DNA from: CAVVIH01 sp963748295
GTDB lineage: Bacteria > Acidobacteriota > Vicinamibacteria > Vicinamibacterales > 2-12-FULL-66-21
Direction: 5' to 3'
DNA length: 64,000 nt
NCBI GenBank assembly: GCA_963748295.1
Contig: CAVVIH010000001.1
Location: forward strand, 310,001-374,000
The position numbers and the translations under genes are program-made. A model generated the notes under the pieces. It saw only the letters and a program-made list of their open reading frames with translations, had not been told where the DNA came from and did not search any database. Below, in pieces: positions 48,261 to 58,207 of this stretch. Positions within the stretch are counted from its first letter, which is position 1; every line of letters starts with the position of its first letter.

Positions 48261-50126
48261 TTGAGCATCAAAGCCAAACAGGTCGCCGGCGTGACGACGC
48301 TCGTCATCGTCGTCGTGCTGATTATGAGCGGCTGGCAGATGGCCACGCTCATGAGGCTTCGTCTCGAGCAGACGAACGCCGGGGCGGAGCTGTTGGCCGA
48401 TGCGATCTTCCAGCGCGCGTTTGCGGTGGCCTCCGCCGAGCCGGCGGACCCGTACACCGCGCTGCGCGAGGACGGCGGAATCCGCTCGATCCTGCTGGCC
48501 AGCATCGCCTACACCGAAGGCCAGAACATCCTCTACACCGCCGTGGTCCGCCCGAACGGAGAGCCGATCGTGCACAGCTCTCCGGAGTACGAAGGGCAAG
48601 TCATGCCCGAGCAGGAGGATTTCGAGCCGATCGTGCAGGCGGGGCCGATCGCGCAGGCGATGGCGGTCTACTCCGAGCGCCGGTTCGAGGTGCGGCGGCC
48701 GATCCTCTCCGGCGAGCAGTTGTTCGGCGTCATCCGCGTCGGCGTTTCCACGCTGCTCGTGCGCGACGAGATCATGGGGGCGCTCTGGCGCGCGGGGCAG
48801 ACGGCGGTCGTCGCGCTGGTGCTGTCCACGCTCGTGGCGTCGCTGCTGGCGCAGTGGATGCTGCGTCCGATCCACGTGATCCAGAGCGGTCTGACACGGC
48901 TGGGCCGGGGCGAGCTCGACGTGACGCTCGATCTGCCCGAGCAGGAATTCCGCGACCTCGGGACCTCGTTCGATGCGGTGAGCGCGCAACTCGCCGCGAT
49001 CAGGTCCAAGGCGGTGCCGTCCTCCACCGAGTTCGAGTCGGTGATGGAGAACCTCGAGGACGCGATGGCGCTCTTCTCCCCGGAAGGCGACCTGATGTTC
49101 AGCAATGCCTCGATGCGGATGCTGCTGCCGGCGCTCGCGGCCGACGACGGCCATACGCGTTCCGCCGTGTCGCGCCTCGCGTCCGACCACCCGGTGCGCC
49201 AGCTGGTCGAACGGTCGCTCGCGGGACGCAAGGCGCAGGGGCCTGTCTCGATCGCGCTCGGATCTCCGGTCGAGGGGGAACTGGAACCTCCCGAGCGCCT
49301 GCTGCTGTGCCACGCGATCGAGGACTCGTCGGGACGCTTCCTTGGCGTCATGCTGGTCGCGCGCAACGTCGGCTACCTGACGCACGTCCACACCACGCTG
49401 AACTACTCGCGGAAGCTCGCTGCGCTCGGACGCTTGATGGCCGGCGTCGCGCATGAGGTGAAGAACCCGCTGAACGCGATGACGATCCACCTCGAGCTGC
49501 TCAAGCAGAAAATGACGGCCGCGCGCGAATCTGTCGCGGTCCCGGCGCGCGTCGGCACGGCGGTGACGACCGGCAGGCCGGTGGACATGAGCAAGCACGT
49601 CAACGTCATCGCCGACGAAATCAAGCGGCTCGATCAGGTGGTCGTCGGCTTTCTCAAGTTCGCGCGCCCTGACGAGTTGAAGCTCCAGCCGGTGCATCTC
49701 GCGTCGCTCGTGAGCGAGGTCGTCTCGATGACCGCGCCGGACGCCGAGCGGCGCAACATCGCGATCAGGACCGAGTGCCCGTCGACGCTGCCCGAGATCA
49801 ACGCGGATCCCGGCATGCTGCAGCAGGCGTTGCTGAACCTCGCGATCAACGCCTGCCACGCGATGCCCGAGGGCGGGACGCTGCGCATCGCCTGCCGCGC
49901 GACGGCGCGCCGCCGGGTGGAGCTCGATATCGAGGACACGGGCGTGGGGATTCCGCCCGAGAACCTCGGACGGATCTTCGATCTCTACTTCACGACCAAG
50001 GAAAAGGGCAGCGGTATCGGGCTCTCGATGGTCTTCAGGATCGTGCAGCTGCACGACGGGGAGATCGAGGTGCAGTCGACCCCGGGGCGGGGAACGACCT
50101 TCAAGCTGACGTTTCCAGCGGCGTAG
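48261..50126 (+). CDS. membrane-bound NtrB-type sensor histidine kinase
   Basis: 621 residues. Helix 1 (GVTTLVIVVVLIMSGW), a periplasmic sensor of about 150 residues, helix 2 (TAVVALVLSTLVASLLAQ), HAMP (MLRPIHVIQSGLTRLGRGEL), a PAS domain (VMENLEDAMALFSPEG) and HisKA (MAGVAHEVKNPLNAMTIH). The HATPase has LLNLAINACHAMPEGG and GVGIPPENLGRIFDLYFTT. Start is TTG at 48261 just after the heptamer array; no strong ribosome-binding site is seen apart from GAGAGC of the array itself. Partner of the sigma-54 regulator. Confidence 0.92.
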   Translation: MSIKAKQVAGVTTLVIVVVLIMSGWQMATLMRLRLEQTNAGAELLADAIFQRAFAVASAEPADPYTALREDGGIRSILLASIAYTEGQNILYTAVVRPNGEPIVHSSPEYEGQVMPEQEDFEPIVQAGPIAQAMAVYSERRFEVRRPILSGEQLFGVIRVGVSTLLVRDEIMGALWRAGQTAVVALVLSTLVASLLAQWMLRPIHVIQSGLTRLGRGELDVTLDLPEQEFRDLGTSFDAVSAQLAAIRSKAVPSSTEFESVMENLEDAMALFSPEGDLMFSNASMRMLLPALAADDGHTRSAVSRLASDHPVRQLVERSLAGRKAQGPVSIALGSPVEGELEPPERLLLCHAIEDSSGRFLGVMLVARNVGYLTHVHTTLNYSRKLAALGRLMAGVAHEVKNPLNAMTIHLELLKQKMTAARESVAVPARVGTAVTTGRPVDMSKHVNVIADEIKRLDQVVVGFLKFARPDELKLQPVHLASLVSEVVSMTAPDAERRNIAIRTECPSTLPEINADPGMLQQALLNLAINACHAMPEGGTLRIACRATARRRVELDIEDTGVGIPPENLGRIFDLYFTTKEKGSGIGLSMVFRIVQLHDGEIEVQSTPGRGTTFKLTFPAA

Positions 50127-50148
50127 AATGGATACACGGGACGTGCAC

Positions 50149-50730
50149 ATGAAGAGAACGCTACTGATGCTGGCTCTGGCGCTGCAGGCGGCCGCCTGCG
50201 TGACCGCGCGCGCGCAGGTCCAGCCTGAGGACCGTCCGGCCCTGGTCGTGCCGCCGGTGCCACCGCGGGTGATCGACCCGCTGCCGCCGGATCCGCCGCC
50301 GATCGAACCGGTGGGGGAGCTGCCGACGGCGCCGGTGAATCCTCCCCGCGCGAAGCCGCCAGCCCGCGAACCGAACCGGACGTCCACCCCCGAGTCGAAG
50401 CCGGCTGAATCGAAGCCACCCGACACGCCTCCGGTCGACCCCGCCGCGGGGACGCAAACGACGCCGGCCCCGCCGCCGGTGCAGCCGCTTCGAACCCCGG
50501 GCACGTCCGACGGGCCGGAGATGGCAAAGCAGGTGCGCGACACGCTCGATCGGGCGAACCGGACCCTCAACGGCATCGACTATCAGGCGTTGAAGCCCGA
50601 TTCCAGGGCCAACTACGACAACGCCAAGAGCTTCATCAAACAGGCCGAGGACGCCCTCAAGGCCAACAACCTCGTCGTCGCCAAGCTCCTGGCCGAGCGG
50701 GCTGAGAATATTGCGAAGCAGCTCTCGTAG
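50149..50730 (+). CDS. exported proline-rich protein with helical C-terminus
   Basis: 193 residues. Leader MKRTLLMLALALQAAAC, which may be a lipoprotein signal. Residues 35-125 are proline-rich (PPVPPRVIDPLPPDPPPIEP). The last 65 residues form a charged helix (VRDTLDRANRTLNGIDYQ and NAKSFIKQAEDALKANNLVV). ATG at 50149 is preferred to an earlier one because it begins the signal peptide. 22 bases after the kinase gene. The family is not recognised. Confidence 0.7.
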   Translation: MKRTLLMLALALQAAACVTARAQVQPEDRPALVVPPVPPRVIDPLPPDPPPIEPVGELPTAPVNPPRAKPPAREPNRTSTPESKPAESKPPDTPPVDPAAGTQTTPAPPPVQPLRTPGTSDGPEMAKQVRDTLDRANRTLNGIDYQALKPDSRANYDNAKSFIKQAEDALKANNLVVAKLLAERAENIAKQLS

Positions 50731-50799
50731 CTTCGTCGGACCTCATCAATTCGGTTGAAAATAGGGCAAGTAGAAAAACCCCCATACAGTACCGCGTTT

Positions 50800-50847
50800 T
50801 CCCCATATCTTGCGACTGGGGTCAAAAAAGCGCACAATATGTAGTGG
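50800..50847. promoter_or_regulatory. tandem NrdR-box-like sites upstream of nrdJ
   Basis: Two 16-bp sites fit the NrdR core CwATATnTwG: CCATATCTTG with core at 50803-50812 and CAATATGTAG at 50835-50844. Their cores are exactly 32 bases apart, the three-turn spacing known for paired NrdR boxes. The ribonucleotide reductase gene is the expected target. The second site is the better match. Confidence 0.65.
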
Positions 50848-50855
50848 ATCTGGCC

Positions 50856-50884
50856 TTGACAACGCTGTAAACAGGGTCCATTAT
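50856..50884 (+). promoter_or_regulatory. sigma-70-type promoter of nrdJ
   Basis: TTGACA (50856-50861), 17-base spacer, CATTAT (50879-50884). It lies just downstream of the NrdR-like boxes. A GCCCGC/GCGGGC stem (50888-50916) follows at the likely transcript start. The leader to the ATG is about 165 bases; no B12 riboswitch consensus was recognised in it. Confidence 0.55.
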
Positions 50885-51054
50885 CATGCCCGCCTTTGCG
50901 CAATCGGGATGCGGGCGCTTCGGCGCACGCAGGTTGCGGAACTTCCCAGCTCCGCATCAGCGCGGGCATAACAGTTATCCATAACATTTGTAATTCCGGG
51001 GTCAACGGCCCTAACGGGGAAGGGTCCGTAGACTCGACGTTTCGGAGGGGGAAG

Positions 51055-53859
<2,805 letters not shown>

Positions 53860-53866
53860 TCGGATA

Positions 53867-53937
53867 GGGACCGGGAACCAGGGGCCGGGGACCAGGATTT
53901 CCGGCCCCTGGCCCCCGGCCCCGCCCCGGTCCCCGAT
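53867..53937. repeat. heptamer-word array, inverted (GGGACCG / GGCCCCN)
   Basis: Words GGGACCG, GGAACCA, GGGGCCG, GGGACCA (53867-53894), a short turn GGATTTCC, then GGCCCCT, GGCCCCC, GGCCCCG, CCCCGGT, CCCCGAT (53903-53937). All are seven bases long. It fills the gap between the convergent nrdJ and sigma-PheS genes and can fold as a terminator-like hairpin. Confidence 0.85.
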
Positions 53938-55196
53938 CAAGCCACCCTCGCCGCCTCCACCTTCCGAATGTCGTCGATGCCGTAGCGCAGCATCGCCAGC
54001 CGCTCCAGCCCGACGCCAACGCCGATGGCGGTGTGCTTCTTCGGATCGCCGCCCAGGTGCGCGACGATGCGGTCGGTGAAGACGCCCCAGACGAGCACCT
54101 CGAACCAGTGCCCGTCCTGTTCCATCTCGAGCTCCCACGCCTGACGGCACATCGGAAACTCGGTCGGCACGATCTTCAGCGTCCGCCCCGGAAGAAGATG
54201 GTCCGTCCACTGCAGCACGTGCGCGGTCACCGTCCAGGGATCGAGCCGTTTGCGCTCGTCCATGTAGAACACTTCGCTCTGGTGGAACGCCTCGAGATGC
54301 GTCGCGTCGATGTGCCCGAGGCGATACGCCTTTCCGGTCGTCCAGATCCGCAGCGGCCGTCCGTCGAACCGGACGGTGAGCAACAGCGGCAACGTCAGGT
54401 CGTACCTGAGGATGCGATGCTCGTCGACACGATGCAGCTCGTGCAGGCCGAGGTATATCGCGTCGTCGGCGATCGTCTTCCTGGCCTCGGTGAGGTTGAC
54501 GATCTCCGGCAGCGAGACATCGTCGTAGCCGCCGTAGACCCCTCGCAGGGATTCGACGATCTTCCCGACCGGATTCTCGGGCAGTTCGGTCAGCTGCGGC
54601 CGCGCGAGCAGCTCGACGATCCTCGCCGGAAGATCGGGCCGAATGGCATTGGCGGCCATGTCACGTTGTTCTGCCATTTCCATCTCCTTCCGCAGCTTGT
54701 CGCGGACCCGCTGCAGCCGTTTGCGCATCGCCGCCTCGTCGATTCCGGCGTCCCGCGCAAGGCGCGCCGTGGTCCAGCCGCCGTGATACCGGCGGTCGCA
54801 GAGCCGGCGTTCCTCCGCGCTCAGCGTCAGCAGGGCGCCGGCGAGGCGCTGCCGTTGAAGCGCCGTCCATGCCGTTTCGGTTTCGTCGAGCACCGGCACG
54901 TCCGGCACGTCGTCGAGCCGCAGGAAGGCGAAGCGCTGACGGCGCCGGGTGTTCAGCGCGACGGTGATTACGATTCGCCGGAGCCAGCCGTCGAACGCCG
55001 CCGGTTCGTCCAGATCGGCCAGCCGGCGGAACGCGCGGATGAACGCTTCCTGCGTGGCATCTTCAGCCAGCGATGGATTTCGAAGCACCCCGAGGGCCGT
55101 GGCGTACGCCGCCTTCTGCGTGCGTTCGACCAGCAGGCCATACGCCTCGAGGCTGCCCTCACGGGCACGGATGACGATGTCGTCCTGACGGTCCAC
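53937..55196 (-). CDS. ECF sigma factor fused to a PheS-like class II aminoacyl-tRNA synthetase core
   Basis: One uninterrupted 419-residue frame from a GTG start. Residues 5-85 are sigma region 2 (YGLLVERTQKAAYATALGVL, AEDATQEAFIRAFRRL, FDGWLRRIVITVALN). Residues 112-170 are region 4 (LTLSAEERRLCDRRYHGGWT, HTH TARLARDAGIDEAAMRKRLQ). Residues 240-411 match the PheS catalytic core: motif 2 GKAYRLGHIDATHLEAFHQSE with R292, WFEVL, and motif 3 GVGLERLAMLRYGIDDIR with R399. ATP-binding residues are kept. The PheS pocket string FPF reads FPM (M349), and the position of E. coli A294 is glycine (G392) by eye alignment. The PheS N-terminal coiled coil and any PheT gene are absent. An internal AAGGAG with ATG at 54677 could also yield the synthetase part alone. 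Function is inferred: a sigma factor gated by an amino acid, adenylate or tRNA. Confidence 0.85.
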   Translation of the reverse strand: MDRQDDIVIRAREGSLEAYGLLVERTQKAAYATALGVLRNPSLAEDATQEAFIRAFRRLADLDEPAAFDGWLRRIVITVALNTRRRQRFAFLRLDDVPDVPVLDETETAWTALQRQRLAGALLTLSAEERRLCDRRYHGGWTTARLARDAGIDEAAMRKRLQRVRDKLRKEMEMAEQRDMAANAIRPDLPARIVELLARPQLTELPENPVGKIVESLRGVYGGYDDVSLPEIVNLTEARKTIADDAIYLGLHELHRVDEHRILRYDLTLPLLLTVRFDGRPLRIWTTGKAYRLGHIDATHLEAFHQSEVFYMDERKRLDPWTVTAHVLQWTDHLLPGRTLKIVPTEFPMCRQAWELEMEQDGHWFEVLVWGVFTDRIVAHLGGDPKKHTAIGVGVGLERLAMLRYGIDDIRKVEAARVA

Positions 55197-55278
55197 TGCT
55201 ACCCTGCTATGAGAAAGACACCTGCCGGCGGGAAGTGTGACATACGTCCGCAGGCGCGTCTGTGTGAGAATCTGCCGC

Positions 55279-57048
55279 ATGCCACGCTGGCGCATGATTC
55301 TCCTGTCGGGTCCGCTGCTGGGCGTCCTTCTGGCAGGACAGCAGTCCGGTCCCGCCGACCTCATCCTGCTCAACGGCACGATCATCACCGTCGATCCGCG
55401 CGATTCGATTGCGGAAGCCGTCGCCATCAAGGACGGACGCATCACCTTCGCCGGCACGACGGCGAACGCGCGCAGGCTCGCGGGTGATCGGACGAGGGTG
55501 ATCGATCTGCAAGGCCGGACAGCTACACCCGGACTGATCGACACGCACGTCCATTTCTCGGAGTCCGCAGACTCGCTCGATCTCGGCGACGCACGGAGCA
55601 TGGAGGACGTGATCGCGAAGGTGCGCGCGCGGGCGGCCACGGTGCCGCCCGGGACGTGGGTGCGCGGCGGCGGCTGGGACGAAGGCAAGCTGAAGGAGCG
55701 TCGCTACATCACCGCCGCGGACCTCGACAAGGCCGCACCCGAGCACCCGGTCTACCTCACCCACACCACGGGCCACTACGGCGTCGCGAATTCGCTGGCG
55801 ATGAAGCTTTCCAACCTGACGCGCGAGACGAAAGATCCGCCAGGCGGCACGATCGATCGCGACAAGGACGGCAACCCGACGGGTGTGCTGAAGGAACGCG
55901 CGACCGGGCTCATCGCGCGCGGCGGCGGCGGAGGCGGCGGCGACAACAACCGCATGCGCGAGAACGTGCTGCGCATCATCGACGGCTTCAACCGCGAGGG
56001 GATGACCGGCGCCAAGGATCTGAACGTCTCGCAGGGAAAGTGGGACCTTTACAGGCAGCTGCTCGAGGAAGGGAAGCTGAACGTCCGCGTCGCGGCGCTC
56101 TGGCGCGGCGGGAACACTGTCGACTCGGTTCGCCAGGCGATCGCCTCAATCGAAAAAACAGGGGAGTATCGGCCCGCCTCCGCTGACAGCCTGTCTCGCC
56201 GGAGCCTTGGCGGAGGCGGAGCCCGCCATGCCCGGCTCGTGTCAGCCGGCGTCAAGCTCTACATCGACGGCAGCGGCGGCGCACGCACGGCCTGGATGTA
56301 TGACGACTGGAACAAGGAACTCACGGAAACCGACACGGGAAACAAAGGCTATCCCGCCAACGGCCCCGAGTATCCCGCGATCTTCAAGGAGCAGGTCACG
56401 ACGCTGACAGCCGCCGGCATCAGCGTCGGCGCGCACGCCGTCGGCGATCGCGGCATCGACTTCGTCGTCGACACCTTTGCCGAAGCGCTGAAGGCGCATC
56501 CGGTCAAGGGACTGCGCCACTCGATCATCCACGCCAACGTGCCGACCGATCGTGCGATGCAGGTGATGGCGTCGCTGCAGAAAACCTACGATGCCGGCTA
56601 TCCGGAGGCGCAGGCGCCGTTCCTCTGGTGGATCGGCGACACCTATGCCGGCAACTTCGGCCCGAAGCGCAACCCGCGGCTCGAGCCGTTCGCCTCCTAC
56701 GTGAAGCACGGGATCATCTGGGGCGGCGGATCGGACTACAGCGTCACGCCTTATGCGGCGCGCTACGGCCTGTGGTCGTCGGTCGTACGCGAGACACTGG
56801 CCGGCACCTACGGGAAAACGCCGTTCGGCATGGCGGAATCGATCGACATCCGCACGGCGTTGAAGTCGTACACGATCTGGGCGGCGCGGCAGATGTTCCT
56901 GGAAAAGGAAGTCGGCTCACTCGAGGTCGGCAAGCAGGCGGACATCGCCGTATGGGACCGCGACATGTATAAGGTTCCCGCCGCGCAGTTGAAGGATCTG
57001 CGCTGCGAGATGACGCTGGTCGGCGGGAACGTCGTGTTTGAGCGATAG
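55279..57048 (+). CDS. amidohydrolase family protein (YtcJ-like), exported, with an in-frame repeat insertion
   Basis: 589 residues. A hydrophobic leader (MILLSGPLLGVLLAGQQ) suggests export. The metal site opens TPGLIDTHVHFSE, with later HTTGHYGVANSLAM, KLYIDGSGGARTAWMYDD, VGAHAVGDRGIDFVVDTF and WGGGSDYSVTPYAARYGLWS, the amidohydrolase_3 pattern. A GGGGGGGD loop lies mid-protein. Residues about 298-319 are encoded by a REP-like hairpin (56171-56235) just before the KLYIDGS core. The ATG at 55279 lies 83 bases from the divergent sigma-PheS start. The substrate is unknown. Confidence 0.88.
   Translation: MPRWRMILLSGPLLGVLLAGQQSGPADLILLNGTIITVDPRDSIAEAVAIKDGRITFAGTTANARRLAGDRTRVIDLQGRTATPGLIDTHVHFSESADSLDLGDARSMEDVIAKVRARAATVPPGTWVRGGGWDEGKLKERRYITAADLDKAAPEHPVYLTHTTGHYGVANSLAMKLSNLTRETKDPPGGTIDRDKDGNPTGVLKERATGLIARGGGGGGGDNNRMRENVLRIIDGFNREGMTGAKDLNVSQGKWDLYRQLLEEGKLNVRVAALWRGGNTVDSVRQAIASIEKTGEYRPASADSLSRRSLGGGGARHARLVSAGVKLYIDGSGGARTAWMYDDWNKELTETDTGNKGYPANGPEYPAIFKEQVTTLTAAGISVGAHAVGDRGIDFVVDTFAEALKAHPVKGLRHSIIHANVPTDRAMQVMASLQKTYDAGYPEAQAPFLWWIGDTYAGNFGPKRNPRLEPFASYVKHGIIWGGGSDYSVTPYAARYGLWSSVVRETLAGTYGKTPFGMAESIDIRTALKSYTIWAARQMFLEKEVGSLEVGKQADIAVWDRDMYKVPAAQLKDLRCEMTLVGGNVVFER
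56171..56235. repeat. REP-like hairpin inserted in frame within the amidohydrolase gene
   Basis: CCGCCTCCGC (56174-56183) is perfectly inverted as GCGGAGGCGG (56210-56219). The opening GGCCCGCCTCCGCTGACAGC resembles the intergenic element at 46655 (GGCCCGCCTACGCTAAAGC). It adds about 22 codons of low-complexity Ser/Arg/Gly to the protein without breaking the frame. Confidence 0.6.
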
Positions 57049-57051
57049 ATC

Positions 57052-57088
57052 GGGGCTCGGGAGCTCGGGGCCCGGGAGCTCGGCGATC
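57052..57088. repeat. short-word array (GGGGCTC / GGGAGCTC)
   Basis: GGGGCTC, GGGAGCTC, GGGGCCC, GGGAGCTC, GGCGATC in alternating 7- and 8-base words between two convergent genes. Strongly self-complementary (GAGCTC, GGGCCC), so it can fold as a terminator stem. Confidence 0.7.
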
Positions 57089-57090
57089 GT

Positions 57091-57660
57091 TCAGTCTGGC
57101 TGCCACTCGGGCTTCCAGAGCACGATCAGCGTGTAGATCGTCATCACCACCAGGAAGCCGCCGATTACGAACAGAGGCCAGCTCACCAGCCTGTATGGGA
57201 TGAACGTGCCGGCGACGACCAGGAGCACACCGATGGCGCCGCCCCTGAGGGCGAACCACACCTGCCCGGCGACATCCTCGGACCCGTCGTCCATGTCCGG
57301 CGAATGGATCGAGGGCCCTTGCGGATCGTACAGCACGAGCTCGTATTTCCGCGCGAGCTCGACGATCGTGTCCAGCGCTTCGTCCGGCACGCCTGTGCCC
57401 CACCGAATGCTGATCTCGATCACCCGATCGGATCGTTCGGGGGTCTCCGACCACGGCGTCCGCTTCAGCCGCTCATCGTCATCTTCGAACGCTTCGAGGG
57501 CCGGGTAGCGCGCGAGCACATCGTCGTAGAAACGAAGGAGGTCCTCGCTCTGTTCGAAGATGTCCGCATCCTGTTTCTCGTCGAATCGACGGACGAGGGC
57601 GCGCGCCTCGTCCTCGTCTTTGACGGCTGGGGCCTTCCACGCAACCAGGTCGAAGCTCAT
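57091..57660 (-). CDS. protein with C-terminal membrane hairpin, unknown function
   Basis: 189 residues. The N-terminal 120 residues are acidic and soluble, opening MSFDLVAWKAPAVKDEDEAR, with IEISIRWGTGVPDEALDTIV and YELVLYDPQGPSIHSPD, a layout seen in small DUF families of soil bacteria. Two membrane segments follow (GAIGVLLVVAGTFIPY and WPLFVIGGFLVVMTIYTLIV). The start ATG at 57660 faces a divergent DinB-like gene 34 bases away. No function can be given. Confidence 0.75.
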   Translation of the reverse strand: MSFDLVAWKAPAVKDEDEARALVRRFDEKQDADIFEQSEDLLRFYDDVLARYPALEAFEDDDERLKRTPWSETPERSDRVIEISIRWGTGVPDEALDTIVELARKYELVLYDPQGPSIHSPDMDDGSEDVAGQVWFALRGGAIGVLLVVAGTFIPYRLVSWPLFVIGGFLVVMTIYTLIVLWKPEWQPD

Positions 57661-57694
57661 GCCGCGTGCCTCCGCGACAGGTTATAACTACATC

Positions 57695-58207
57695 ATGGCA
57701 AAAACGGAAGTCTGGCTGCGCGGGCCGGTCGAGGGCATCGCGCCGGAGCTGCAGCCTCTCGCGCACACGTTGCTCCAATGCCGTGAGGACGTCGAGGCGC
57801 ATCTCGCAGGCCTCGGGTCGGACCTGCTGTGGGTACGCCCCGGCGGCGCCGCGTCTATCGGTTTCCACGTGCGTCACGCCGCCGGCGCGCTCGATCGCCT
57901 GTTCACGTATGCGCGCGGCGAGTCGCTGTCGCCGGCGCAGGTCGCCGCGGCCAAGGCGGAAGGTGATCCTGATCCACGACCGGACGCGGCAGCGAGTCTC
58001 GCGGCTGATTTCAGCCGCGCGATCGACGCCGCGCTCGACCAGCTGCGACAGACGGACGCAGCGCGGCTGCTCGACCCGCGCGCCGTCGGCCGCGCGCAAC
58101 TGCCGTCCACCGTGCTCGGCCTGCTGTTCCACGGCGCCGAGCACACGCAGCGCCATATGGGCCAGATGATCACGACAATCAAGGTCGTGACGAGCAAGGA
58201 ACCATGA
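57695..58207 (+). CDS. DinB-family putative metal-dependent protein
   Basis: 170 residues, a four-helix bundle. The three histidines expected for the metal site occur in SIGFHVRHAAGALDRLFTY and LGLLFHGAEHTQRHMGQM. Such proteins act as thiol-dependent S-transferases or remain uncharacterised. ATG at 57695. Coupled by an ATGA overlap to the downstream serine hydrolase. Confidence 0.85.
   Translation: MAKTEVWLRGPVEGIAPELQPLAHTLLQCREDVEAHLAGLGSDLLWVRPGGAASIGFHVRHAAGALDRLFTYARGESLSPAQVAAAKAEGDPDPRPDAAASLAADFSRAIDAALDQLRQTDAARLLDPRAVGRAQLPSTVLGLLFHGAEHTQRHMGQMITTIKVVTSKEP

Noticed and set aside
48252..50576. Minus-strand open frame opposite the membrane kinase
   Set aside because: Low-complexity, no signal or domain, and the plus-strand kinase is intact and conserved.
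50885..51054. B12 riboswitch in the nrdJ leader
   Set aside because: The conserved B12-box core was not found; only a simple GCCCGC/GCGGGC stem is present.
53937..54677. PheS-like part as the housekeeping phenylalanyl-tRNA synthetase alpha subunit
   Set aside because: No pheT neighbour, no N-terminal coiled-coil arm, changed pocket residues and fusion to a sigma factor all argue against the housekeeping enzyme.
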